DNA of 64,000 bases from Nematostella vectensis (taxonomy: Eukaryota > Cnidaria > Anthozoa > Actiniaria > Edwardsiidae). Positions within the stretch are counted from its first letter, which is position 1, and every line of letters starts with the position of its first letter. Below the pieces are notes generated by a model. It did not search any database and was not told the DNA's origin. It was given only the letters and a program-made list of their open reading frames with translations. This document shows positions 46,306 through 55,954 of this stretch, in pieces. The position numbers and the translations under genes are program-made. The DNA lies in contig NC_064036.1 of the NCBI RefSeq assembly GCF_932526225.1, forward strand, positions 8,749,519 to 8,813,518. The letters run 5' to 3'.

Positions 46306-46814
46306 TTACTCGAACACCTCGCTCCCGAACTCCTCGCGAATTTCTCGCAGTCTCTTTTTCATCTTTTCGCGTGTTTCCAGGGAGGGCCCTTTCCTGCTTT
46401 TTTTCTCACGCGATGCGAGGCCGTGCCGAGCTCTGATAGCGGCCTTGAGCGCGTAGTATCTCTCTTGTTCCCGAAGTATTAGCCGAAACTCTTCGTCTGA
46501 GATATGCCAGTCTTGCAGAGCCTTAGAGACCAGCTCGCTGATCGAGTTTTTCTTACTCTCCGCTAAAACCATCGTGTCTTAGTCTAGGTCTCGTGTTTAG
46601 CCACCTCGCTCGTAAGACCCCTAGAGACTACCCATGCGCCTGCGCCCACGACACCGACCAGCCCAACGACCCCTGCCAGCGGACCGCCGATCAGAACCCC
46701 TATCCCACTTAAAGAGACCCCCACCCCGGCGCTGAAAAGCGCCCCTGCAGCGATGCCGGACGCCACAGACACAGCATGGTAAACGGCAAAGGCGCGCTTA
46801 TACTTTTTCCGCAC
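46306..46814 (-). pseudogene. Small membrane protein gene of the viral element, apparently split in two
   Basis: 46814-46584 encodes 76 residues with a Gly/Ala/Val-rich hydrophobic stretch (ASGIAAGALFSAGVGVSLSG and onwards), ending SEVAKHET. 46572-46306 encodes 88 residues, hydrophilic and helical (SISELVSKALQDWHISDEEF, then a Lys/Arg-rich tail). The two lie 11 bp apart in different frames. From recollection of similar multicopy cnidarian proteins, where the hydrophobic part runs directly into the LVSKAL part, I infer a single original gene with a small indel between 46573 and 46590. Function unknown; a virion membrane protein is possible. Confidence 0.55.
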
Positions 46815-47007
46815 CTGTCGATGATCTCGTTGTCTAGAACCGCCTGAGTGTCATAATTTCTGGAGTCGGAAGCTTTGCACGTCGCCACCGACGCTTGCCG
46901 GAACGGCAGGCGTCACGTGCGTACCCTTCGGGGGGCAAACACTGGGAAGCGAGGGGTATATGGCACCACCGCTAACGTCGCTGTTTGTCATGTTTGTTAC
47001 GTCGGAG
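46815..47007. other. Intergenic spacer in viral element with palindrome
   Basis: Holds the TTGCCGGAACGGCA palindrome at 46895-46908 and no ORF of note. Confidence 0.5.
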
Positions 47008-47696
47008 CTAGGTTAGCTCTAATACGAGGCGAACGGGCTTGCCCTTAAAGTCCACCCGTCTACCGTAGTTATCCCTTGTCCATATTTGGATACTCGAGAC
47101 AAACTCAGAGGAAGATGCTGCGGCACAAACGGGGATGTCGGGTCCATAGACGACTTTCTCGTGCGGTCTCCCGCGGGTTTCTAGGCAAGCGAGAACGTTT
47201 GAAGGCTCGCCTAAGGAGAGGCATTGCGTGCGATCTACGATATCGCAGCAGATGTAGAGGGCCTCTATTTTCGGCAAAGCCACCTTAAGTGCCCCCCCCC
47301 CAAGGGGAGTGCGAGGCCCCGCTCCCCCAACTGATCGTCTTTAGCCCCTAGGCCAAATAGTGCGCAAAGCTCGGCATTCAGGAACGCAACGCCATTGGAC
47401 ATGAGCGCGATCTTCCCGGTGAGGGGATCCAGCTCCGCGGTCAGAATCTTGCTTTCAGCGCGGTTGATCGTTTCCACGATGGACTCGGCCGTGCGGTGCC
47501 CGGCTGGCAGAGTAGCGATGGGCGGGAGGGCGGCTATAGTCGTTATCTGATGCTCCCGCTCGAGATTATACCAGCTGTTAAACAGCGAGCACTGCCGGAG
47601 CGCCACGAAGCGTGGGCGCCTTATCGGCCGCTCGAAGAAGAGCGTCTGTTCGCCTTTGGTGAGCACAATATGTAGGACCACCATTGTGTTGAACAC
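47008..47696 (-). pseudogene. Uncharacterised structural-type viral protein, frameshifted at a C10 run
   Basis: 47696-47265 (143 codons, starting MFNTMVVLHIVLTKGEQTLF) and 47283-47008 (91 codons, with IEALYICCDIVDRTQ and ending VRLVLELT) overlap by 19 bp in different frames. The switch falls at the C run 47291-47300. Content fits one beta-rich protein of about 220-230 residues, resembling a recurrent neighbour of the capsid gene in cnidarian elements (recollection). A minor capsid or spike role is conjecture. Confidence 0.6.
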
Positions 47697-47726
47697 AGCC
47701 CGCCTTCGTGTTTAACAGGACTGAGC

Positions 47727-48503
47727 ATGAATTGGGAAGGCTGGCGGATGCTGAACGAGGAGGCGACCCCCCGAAGGGGGGCGGAAGAGACGAAAAAGGC
47801 GGCAACTGCGGCTGGAGCCTCTATAGCCGAACATATCAAACACGCTATAGCCGAACAAGTCAAACACGCAAAACCCGGTTTCCCTAGGTCTCTGACCCTC
47901 GGGCAGAAGCTGCTCTACGCCGTGCCCGCGACCCCCGTGGAGAGCACGGCCTCAGACATCACCCCACTACTCACGCAGCTAGAGATACACGTGGCTGAGG
48001 ACAAATCATTCACGACTAGCATCCGAGACATATTCAAAGAGACAGTAGTCACGCACAAGTCCGCCAAGGAGTCTCGCCGGTGGCTATCGAAGCCTTCCTA
48101 TGGGTACTGGCCACAGCAACTCAACTTTGCGGTCTGGTGCGCAACCGCCGGATGCGGGGTGTCCCTAACCGACCCCGCTTTCGCCACGCTCCCCTCTGTC
48201 GTCAGGGGATTTCTAAGGTTTCACGTCTACTTTACCACGCGGAGGATACTCTACGAGCTCGGCGCCCCGCTGCCTGGCGACAGCCCGTTCACGCAAAAAG
48301 GTAACCCCTACAAGAACGCCGCTTTCGAGCGTCTATGTATAGAGTTCGGTTTGCCGCGTAAGCCGGACTTCCGATGGAAAGGCTGGCGGAACCATGGGCT
48401 AGGCGATGTGTTTGTGTTCTACCCGGGGGAGGGGCGGCGTATTACTTGTTCCGATGATTGCTTTGCATTCGACGAACCAAGAACGCGGCTACGGCTAGAA
48501 TGA
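47727..48503 (+). CDS. Uncharacterised viral-element protein (258 aa)
   Basis: The ORF is intact. It has an Ala/Lys-rich N-terminus, then a conserved-looking globular part with GYWPQQLNFAVWCATAGCGVS, RFHVYFTTRRILYELGAPLPGD and YKNAAFERLCIEFG. It resembles a recurring protein of integrated cnidarian elements; function unknown, structural role guessed from its position beside the capsid genes. It overlaps the convergent 48442-49404 gene by 62 bp at the 3' end. Confidence 0.65.
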   Translation: MNWEGWRMLNEEATPRRGAEETKKAATAAGASIAEHIKHAIAEQVKHAKPGFPRSLTLGQKLLYAVPATPVESTASDITPLLTQLEIHVAEDKSFTTSIRDIFKETVVTHKSAKESRRWLSKPSYGYWPQQLNFAVWCATAGCGVSLTDPAFATLPSVVRGFLRFHVYFTTRRILYELGAPLPGDSPFTQKGNPYKNAAFERLCIEFGLPRKPDFRWKGWRNHGLGDVFVFYPGEGRRITCSDDCFAFDEPRTRLRLE

Positions 48504-49404
48504 GCAGCCACGCATTCTCGCCAAGGAATTTCATCGCTTCCCCTGCAGCCTTAAACACGAAGATCGCGATGCTGCCTACTAGCCCAGGGAGAAGCTCGCC
48601 TAGCTTTTTCCCGATAGCCTTAACACCGTTACCGACCCCTCTGGCCACGGAGGAGAGCGACCTGCCGAGCGACGTCACAATGGCCGCGATCGTCGTCGCT
48701 ACGGCCAACCCGATAGCGGTGACTGTAAAGCCGTACTTTTTGAAGATGGCTTTGATGCGCTCTCTGAGCGGCTTTTGGTTCTCGAGCTCTCGGTTTTTGC
48801 GTTCTAGTTCGTCGATCGCGGACAGTCTTTCCTCGTTGCGCTCACGGGCTTCTTGGCGGCGACCCTCTGACGTGTTAGGGTCGTCGATGGTCTCTCTGTC
48901 TGTGGTTACCACCCCCTGCAGCTCTTGGACCCGTTCTGTGTTCTCCTGGACGACCGCGTCTATCTCTACCACATACCCTATCGCCAGCTTGAAGCCTTTC
49001 AGCTTTGCAACGTCCTGTCGATCGCCCCCGTTCTCGTTGAACAGCTGTCTTGGTTTAGTCCAACCCCCTTTGTCGGGGTTGCGAAGCTGTATTAGCGTCT
49101 TTTCCCTCCGGTCTGACTGGAACCGTTTCAGATTCTCGTTAAGGTCTGGGTATTTCTCCTTGAGGGACTGGAGACCGAGTCTTGTCGCTGCACCCTCTGT
49201 GGTGAACGAGGTTTCAGCGCTTGCCGTTCCGGCGGTTTGCGTCTGGGTCATGCCGCGCATACGCGATGACGTGCTCGTCATTGGGATCGACTCCCCATCG
49301 TCGGGGTCAAACGGGATAAGGGGTGTCGTCTTGTCGTCCCCCGCTCCGCGATAGGCAGACGCACCCGGCAGGGTATCGTCAATGTCAACGTCAACATCAT
49401 CCAT
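48442..49404 (-). CDS. Viral-element membrane/structural protein (320 aa)
   Basis: The ORF is intact. The acidic N-terminus (MDDVDVDIDDTLPG) is followed by a charged coiled-coil-like middle (about residues 140-205, ENTERVQELQ ... ELERKNRELENQ). The C-terminus has three hydrophobic stretches (FTVTAIGLAVATTIAAIVTS, LLPGLVGSIAIFVFKAAGEA, AWLLILAVAAFLV) and a basic tail. It is probably membrane-associated in the virion. No family name. One GCCGxxxCGGC palindrome lies within the gene (49221-49235), encoding an AGTAS segment. Confidence 0.7.
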   Translation of the reverse strand: MDDVDVDIDDTLPGASAYRGAGDDKTTPLIPFDPDDGESIPMTSTSSRMRGMTQTQTAGTASAETSFTTEGAATRLGLQSLKEKYPDLNENLKRFQSDRREKTLIQLRNPDKGGWTKPRQLFNENGGDRQDVAKLKGFKLAIGYVVEIDAVVQENTERVQELQGVVTTDRETIDDPNTSEGRRQEARERNEERLSAIDELERKNRELENQKPLRERIKAIFKKYGFTVTAIGLAVATTIAAIVTSLGRSLSSVARGVGNGVKAIGKKLGELLPGLVGSIAIFVFKAAGEAMKFLGENAWLLILAVAAFLVRRMQSNHRNK

Positions 49405-49497
49405 GATGCGTGCGCATAGCTCATGCTACGCTATATTAGACATGTCTTACAGGTCGCACCGTAGCCACGTGACTTCGTACTTCGTACTCTTCTGGGG

Positions 49498-50700
49498 TTG
49501 AAAGCCGAGAGAACTGTTCACCGGGTCACTCTCAACCCGTCGACGGCTTCCCCCGGCGAGACGCTATATGTGGCGGTCCCAAAGCTATCGGAAGGCGTAA
49601 CGCTCGTGCCTGGGTCCTTGAGGGTCGGTTTTGATCTCTCCATCTCAGGCCAAGCGAATAATACCGTACTGAACAACGTCGGCCGAAATCTCTTGAGCCG
49701 CCTGAAAATCACGTTTGCTGGAGAAACGCTTCAGGACACCAACCACTACGATGTCTTTAAGACGTATGAGGAGCTCTACCTGTCCAAGGTCGAGAGAGAG
49801 GACCGCCTGGAGCAGGGCATACAGTCAGAAAACCTGCTCAAGCTTCGCTCCAAGGCTGGCGATAAAGCGACTAGTAACGCCAAGGAGAACGCTCTAAACG
49901 CCGCCCACGGGGCAAAGTACACCATCCCGCTAGACCATTCTCTGCTGACGGACCACGGCGTACTGTACCCAAGGGCGCTCTCCGAGGCGCTGCTCTTCGA
50001 GATCACGCTCGCAACGGTTGACCAGGTAGTAGTCGGAAGCGATGCTACCAAATTATCCTACGGCATCAAAAACCTAGAGCTGGAATACGAAAGCCTGAGG
50101 GACGACAACCTCGCCCGGTCTGCAGCCGCCGCCTACCAAAACGGTACAACGTTCTTCTACGAGCAAGTGAACCTCCACAAGACCTTCGTGATTAGCAAAG
50201 GGACGGACAGCATAATCAACGAGAGTGTCAACCTGCCGCGTAGGTGTATGAGTGGTCTGTTGCTCCTCTTTGTGAATCCATACACGGCATGGGCTCGCGA
50301 CTCTGAAAAGTTCGTGTACCCCGACATCAAGAGCGTTCGCGTTACAATCGACGGCATGCCAAACAAGGTCTTCAGCCAGGGACTACGCCCCACGGATTTC
50401 TGGAGGGAGGCGAAAAGGCGGTTCGTCCGCCTCCCCCCGGGGGGGGGGGGGGGGGGGGGGGGCACAGCTGCCGTTCCGGCGCGCCTGCCGCCCCGGCAGT
50501 CAGCCCCGAGTCGTTTTATGGCGATAACAAGTTTGCCCTGTGAATCGACCATCGAACGATTGGTCAATACCCGCGACGGTGTGCATCTCGAGATAAAACA
50601 CACGGCAAGCGGCCAGGGTACCGTAAACTGTCATTTCTTTGTGGTGGCCGACGCCCAAATGAACCTTATGAACGGACAGCTAGAGTCCATACAATACTGA
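49498..50700 (+). pseudogene. Major capsid-like protein with disrupted C-terminal third
   Basis: Open for 400 codons. From MKAERTVHRVTLNPS to MPNKVFSQGLRPTDFW it reads as a continuous beta-rich protein of the capsid-like family seen next to A32 ATPases in integrated cnidarian elements. Assignment as the major capsid is by recollection and synteny, not a search. From 50,425 to 50,570 the sequence is abnormal: a 23-base G run, two GC-rich palindromes, and DNA whose familiar-looking coding sense lies in another frame and contains a stop. Near 50,570 (NTRDGVHLEIKH) the expected frame resumes to the end. The start could be 49498 or further upstream. Confidence 0.7.
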
Positions 50701-50756
50701 GCACAGACACCGAAACGGGTTTCTGCGCGAAGCGCTGCGCCGGAACGGCAAGCGGT

Positions 50757-51263
50757 ATGGACCCGAAAAACACCCAATTTAACCCTCTCATCGTGGGCCC
50801 GACGTCATGCGGAAAGACCCGATTCATAGTGGACCGGCTGCGCGGCCCTTTCCGGGGCAAGTTTAACGACATCGTACTCGTGTGCCATGCCTTTGTCTAC
50901 AACAAAACATACGACGGCTTTGGCGAGGGCGACAATCGTCTGTTTGTCGTCACACCTGAGGTTGGTCAGATCGACATACTGCTGAGGTTTGCATCCGCCG
51001 TCTTCGAAGGCACTAATACGCTAATCATACTCGACGACTGTGCTGCCTCGAAAGACGTAAAGAGGCGCTCTGATCAGCTCGTCAATTTGGCGTCCAGCGC
51101 GCGCCACGTGGGTATTAGCGAGTGGTTTGCCCGCAAACGCACACTGGCGGGTCTGCCACCCCAGAGTAGACGTTCATTTGAACGTTGCATCACAAATGGG
51201 GGGACCTCAAGGAAGTACTTGTGCTCAGCCTGCCGGAACGGCAAACGGGTCAGCGGAACCTGA
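50757..51263 (+). CDS. A32-like DNA packaging ATPase (truncated)
   Basis: 168 codons. Walker A is IVGPTSCGKTRFI and Walker B is TLIILDDCAAS, followed by SSARHVGISEW (a sensor/Arg region). This is the FtsK/HerA-type ATPase used by Polintons, adintoviruses and nucleocytoplasmic large DNA viruses to pump DNA into capsids. Family members usually continue well beyond this point; here the homologous part ends near residue 125. The last 40 residues look unrelated and coincide with a GCCGGAACGGC palindrome (51231-51243), suggesting a C-terminal disruption. Confidence 0.75.
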   Translation: MDPKNTQFNPLIVGPTSCGKTRFIVDRLRGPFRGKFNDIVLVCHAFVYNKTYDGFGEGDNRLFVVTPEVGQIDILLRFASAVFEGTNTLIILDDCAASKDVKRRSDQLVNLASSARHVGISEWFARKRTLAGLPPQSRRSFERCITNGGTSRKYLCSACRNGKRVSGT

Positions 51264-51264
51264 C

Positions 51265-52320
51265 AAACAAGCTGCTGATGAGCATCATCAAAAAACTGCT
51301 CATGAACCTGCACGTACGCCTTCGGCGTTGGTGGAGAGAATCACGGGCCCCGAACCACCCGCGACCCGACCTCAACACCCTGGGCGAGTCAAAGCTGGAA
51401 GGCGCTTGGCAGAGTGGAACCGACTTAACAGAGCGAAGAAGAAAGCTGTGCAACACGTTGGGTCGCCGGTCGCTAGCGAGCCGCAGGGACGCGAGGGCTT
51501 GCGCGCGCGCGCCGAAGATGCCTTCGGCACACACACCAGTCCCGGAAAGCAACTCTGCTTGGTCGGCCAGCTCGGTTATCGGGGTCGCTGGTCTTCTAGT
51601 GTTGATCGGCCTCTACACACGTAGGCGGGAGTTAGCTGCCGCGTTCACTCGTACACCAGCTGCCAAACAGCGAGCTACCGATCCACTTGCTACCGAAGGT
51701 ACCGACGACGTGACCCCGCCGACACTTCGTGTATATGCACAGCAGATCAAGGATCGACAGCTTGCCGCTCCGGCGACAGCGCTTCGCGCTCCCGGACTAT
51801 GCAAATCTCGACTGTTAGCCATGAGGACTAAGAGCGCGGCCGTCGTCTCCCGCGAACTCGCTGACATCTATGCAGAGGGACCTCTCACGTGGCCTAAAGT
51901 CCTCATGGTTGATGACGGCACGGAGTTCAAGGGTGCTACCACAAAGCTCCTAACAGACCACAAGGTGGAGGTCCGACGGGCTGAGCCAGGGCACCACAGG
52001 AGCCAAGCTTTCGCCGAGTCTTTCCATCGCTGGCTGGCACTCGCATGACTGGCTTTGCGCCTAAAGACGCCATAAAGCTTAGGCGCGTGCCTAAAAGCCG
52101 AAAAGCCCCCCTTATAGGTCGGAACGGAGGTGTACATCGCCGTAAACGAGAAAGACCTCCAGGACAAGGGCCGACGGCGAGCGACGGACCCGTGGTGGAC
52201 AAGCAAGGCATACCCAATACTAAATAGGGTTATGGAGCCCGGACAGCCAGTGTTGTATTGCACGGCGTACTCTAAGCACGGCTTCACGCGTTCGCAGTTG
52301 CGTAGCGTCACGCTAGCGTG
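51265..52320 (+). pseudogene. Retroviral-type integrase remnant fused behind a membrane-segment ORF
   Basis: The long frame 51185-52048 contains a hydrophobic segment (SVIGVAGLLVLIGLYTRRRE). After a GCCGCTCCGGC palindrome (51763-51774), it contains the second half of an rve integrase core: AEGPLTWPKVLMVDDGTEFKG, with the second catalytic Asp, and HHRSQAFAESFHRWLA, with the Glu. The first half of the core, including the first catalytic Asp, is missing. The C-terminal chromo/SH3-like part continues in other frames (TGFAPKDAIKLRRVP near 52045; RRRATDPWWTSKAYPI near 52170-52215). The gene is inactive by deletion and frameshifts. Confidence 0.75.
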
Positions 52321-52603
52321 ATCAGCGCTTGTGCCTTCTATTGCAGCTAAGGCACGTGAGTCTGACATTCCACTTGTAGTGACCCTGGCTGTCGTCCAGC
52401 CGGTCGATACTGAAGCATTGGGGATGGCTCTTGGTGTACCCCTGAAGCAGACGCTGAGTGCCACAGACCGTGCACTTCTTTTCCGCGTCAGCAATCATGC
52501 CGAGTACGTGGTATACCGTCAGAAGGTGGTGCGATCCCGTGTACTTTGTGCGGCCCTTTTGCCTGTCGTCTATAGCGTATCGCTTGATTCGCGCTATAAT
52601 GAG

Positions 52604-53786
52604 CTATTCACTGGTCGTAGCCTTCAGTCCTGTGGGAACCAAGGCACCGGGGGTGTTATCGGGGGGGGGGGGGGGGGTCACGCGGACTATCTGGTCGGTG
52701 TGCCGCACGCGGGAGATGCCGGTGTATACAGCATTCGTGATCCAGCCCTCTAAGCTGTGGTCTATGATAAACAGACGTCTTGGAGTCTGGATAGTCTTGC
52801 CCTGCACCCGGTGGACGGTTCCCCAGTCCGCGTATTTCCACTCGAGGGGAAGCCCGTTAAGGACCGCGTCGAGAGGAACCTCGACTACCGTGCCTTTGTA
52901 TGCGTCGACCTTCTCACCCCTTTTGCCTGGCACGGGCACTGGCCGCCCTTGCTTGCGATAACGATGCGCGACGCTAGGATCGGGGTCAAAGCGGATGGTT
53001 GCTGGCAGTCATGGGTAGTTTTTCCTGTGGTGCTCTATCAATCGCTGCTGAACAAGAGCCCCCATGTTGTTGGTCGAGCACACCCACATATCGCTTGGGT
53101 GGGCCTTCTCGATTGCCGCGTCGAACACTACCCCATCCCACTCCTCTCGAAACACCTCAAGCTGTTTGGAATCTGGCCGACACCAAATCCGGTCCTTTAT
53201 GTCGTGGAGCCTGGAGGAGGGCGCGGCAGAGCCGCAGTCGCATGTACTGTACGGCTTTCCGCAGTCTTCACACAGGCAGCGGTAGTCAGACTCGAACCAG
53301 CGGATGTTCCCTTGTGCCCACTCCTTGAGCATATCGTGGGGCCCCTCTTTATCTCCCAAAGGCGGGACCTGCCCATAGTCGCCACAACACACTACCTGAC
53401 ACGGCCGCGTGGCGAGATACCCTAGGATGGCGTGTAGCACTTTAGTCTGTACCTTACAGCACTCGTCAATATGATTACTTCTGCGAGACGGTCGAGTTTG
53501 TGCCCCAGCTCGGAAGGCCTCCCTCCTCTATCGGCTTCTCCGCTGGTATGCAGAGGTAGTGGTGGTAGGTTTGAGCGCGCCCCGCGTACGCGAGGCGCGG
53601 GTTATTGCGATGGTTGTGGGCGAGGTCGTTCTCGGGGGTGAGCACCACAACGTCGCGGCCGCGGAACATGCTCACCGCCCACTCGGTCTTCCCCGATCCC
53701 CCTTGGCCGGATAGATACATCTTCGCAGAGGCTGCGGCCACTAAATCGCACGGCAAACTCGGCGCAGTGCTTGGCTCCTTGGCCAA
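52604..53786 (-). pseudogene. SF1 (Pif1/RecD-like) helicase part of the polymerase-helicase unit
   Basis: Three minus-strand pieces. 53786-53475 has Walker A LSGQGGSGKTEW and the motif Ia area VVVLTPENDLAHNH. 53440-53009 has CCGDYGQVPPLGD (motif III-like) and a Cys-rich insert CLCEDCGKPYSTCDC. 52939-52604 has VHRVQGKTIQTPRRL and NAVYTGISRVRHTDQI (motifs V and VI). Stops or shifts separate the pieces; the last lies next to a G/C run at 52660-52678. The helicase frame continues directly from the polymerase frame, separated only by one in-frame TAA near 53,832. Confidence 0.75.
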
Positions 53787-53831
53787 GCTCCCCGACTTCT
53801 TCGGACCCCAAGCCGCTTTGGGTCGCCACTC

Positions 53832-55939
53832 TTACCCGGGCTTCTTGTGGTGCCACTCTCCATACCTCGGATTTCGCTCCACGAGCTTTAAACCACTGGG
53901 CACCGCCTTCGCGTATAGGGCATCTGTGCACACTCGGAGGACGTCTTCGCGAGGGATCCGCCTCAACATGCGTCGCAACGCTATGTTTGTGTACGCCAAG
54001 ACAAAGGCCCTGATATGGTACCATTGTGAGCATCGGACACCGTCTTTGTATTGGATCAGATGAGCCCCGTCGGCATGCTCGAAGTTAAGTAAGTGGTCGG
54101 TGCCCGCAAGGAGGTTTGTCAGATACGCGGCTTCTTCACGGTCGCGGACTACGATCGAGGACTCGTCGCCATGGCGAGCGCACTTGCCTACGAAACGGAC
54201 AGCGAGATCTCGACCCTCAGGGTACTGCGAGTCTTCGCTGCCGGGGCGGCACGCGATGGAGTGGGGGAACTCGATGAAGTCCTTTTTTTCTGACGCTATA
54301 CAAAACCTCCCTCGCCGTGGCCATGACGAGGTCACCCGAGTCTAACAGGTCCTTCAGCTCTGGCGTGGCGATCCAGCCCTCGTTTTGTTCCAAGTGCTGC
54401 CCTACCCTCCCGGAAGTGTAGGGGTGGCAGGCCCTAGAGAACTCCCACTCGGTCAGCTGAATGGCCCCGGTTGGTTGAAGAACCTCGCTCAATGGCCGTC
54501 CCACAACATCCGCGATACGATACACGTTCATAGGGAAGCCGTATTTCCGTACCAAATCAATGGCGTCCGGGGCGCCGCCGAAGACACTGTCCTCGCATCC
54601 TATGTACGCCGCACGCATGTCGATGTGCGCATGGGGCTGCGCCCCTAAGTTTTCCTTGCTATTCCACACTTTGGACTCAACCTGCGCCGCTCGCCAGACG
54701 CCCTGTATTTAAGAGGCGTTGGCCTGATGTTCTCTCTTTGGGTCCACTTCTTGAAGCGATACCCTATTGCACCGCCCATCGAGTGCGTAGCTTCGGTGTA
54801 CTCTTGGTAGGCTGGGTGATCATCAGGGAGCCATTGAGGATCATATGCAGTTTGCCTTCGTGCGTGACTATAACACACCCGCACAGCCAGATCCTCGTGC
54901 TTCTGGAGATCGCCCTGTTTATAAAGCGAATGAGCACCTCTCGCACTTTTGCCTCGCGCGTTTTTGTGGCGGCACTGGTAGCGCGAAGCGCTGCCTTCTC
55001 CTGACATAACGAACGAAGCTCCCCCTCAGCCTCGAAGTCTAGGCCGTGGACGCTCGTGATCGCGGGTGGTTCGGTCGGGAGCTCCGCCCAGGCGTGGTTA
55101 TTGTGGCAAGGGATAGTGACCCTCGCCTTAGTCTTGTAATTCCCCGAGTCCAACAGAACGTTACCCAGGGCGTCCACGGCTACTAGCTTTACCTCGAGCT
55201 TCTTTTCCATCTCAAAGAGGTCTTCTTTGGTGCATCCCGTAGTGGCCAGCTTCTTGTCATATCGCTCGAGGATCTTGCCTCGTGTCTTGGTTAGACCAAG
55301 GGAGCGCGAGGTGCCGCGATTCCTCAAGAAGTCGGCAACATAACTCACAACACAGTTAGCGAAGGTGTCACCCCCCTCTTGCTCAAACTTTGGCCCAGGC
55401 TCACCATTTTGCTCAGGTAAAGGGCGAAGCTCGTATCTCACGTAGACGAGGTACTCTCGTCCTTTCTCCCAAATACCCGCATCGATGCCTTCCAGGGCGC
55501 CGACTGCGATTTGGTCCCCTCTTTTGACTAATGACCCACCGATCTTGTTCTCCGAGCGCCCTTCCTCCTCTGTGATTGGCGCCAATGGCTCTGCGGGGGC
55601 CTTACCAACGACCGTAAAGAGTCTGTAACTCCGGTCGGGGTCTACCATCTCAAGCACCGGTGGCAACACTGCGTTTGCCCGCAGAGACTCTCGCTCGTGC
55701 GAGACCCACCACACCGAGCCATCGTCAGTAATATCAGGCCCCCGCATAACCGGCTTTAGAGCAATGACACCTGCTCCACCAAGATCTCGTATCTCCTGGT
55801 TAACACCGGCGCTTATGTCTTGGCCCCGAAGAGTGGCATCCACGCTTGGGAACCGAAGATGGGCGCCGCCGACGAAGAGAGAATAGAACTTCTCGGGGTC
55901 TAAGCTCATTGGGCCATTTTGCCGCCGTCCCGGCAGCAA
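53832..55939 (-). pseudogene. Polymerase B-like part of the polymerase-helicase unit (frameshifted)
   Basis: 55939-54764 encodes a 391-residue N-terminal region (start probably MSLDPEKFYSLF). It includes an NCVVSYVADF segment and HNNHAW, a Cys...His layout of unknown meaning. Frames then switch to 55007-54645, 54669-54217 and 54335-53832. A motif A-like IDMRAAYIGCE lies near 54,610, and a motif C-like VLRVCTDALY, preceded by the YTNIALRRMLRRIP helix, near 53,930-53,990. This suits a family B polymerase palm, though motif C is atypical (CTDA instead of DTDS). At least three frameshifts. The PolB assignment is moderately confident. Confidence 0.65.
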
Positions 55940-55954
55940 GGGGTCGAACTCGCG

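Noticed and set aside
48458-49354. 298-codon plus-strand ORF
   Set aside because: Antisense shadow of the 320-residue minus-strand gene in GC-rich DNA; Ser/Arg/Leu-rich with no domain.
51868-52494. 208-codon minus-strand ORF
   Set aside because: Antisense to the integrase fragments, which carry the recognisable motifs on plus.
52757-53425. 222-codon plus-strand ORF and neighbours
   Set aside because: Antisense to the helicase motifs, which are clear on the minus strand.
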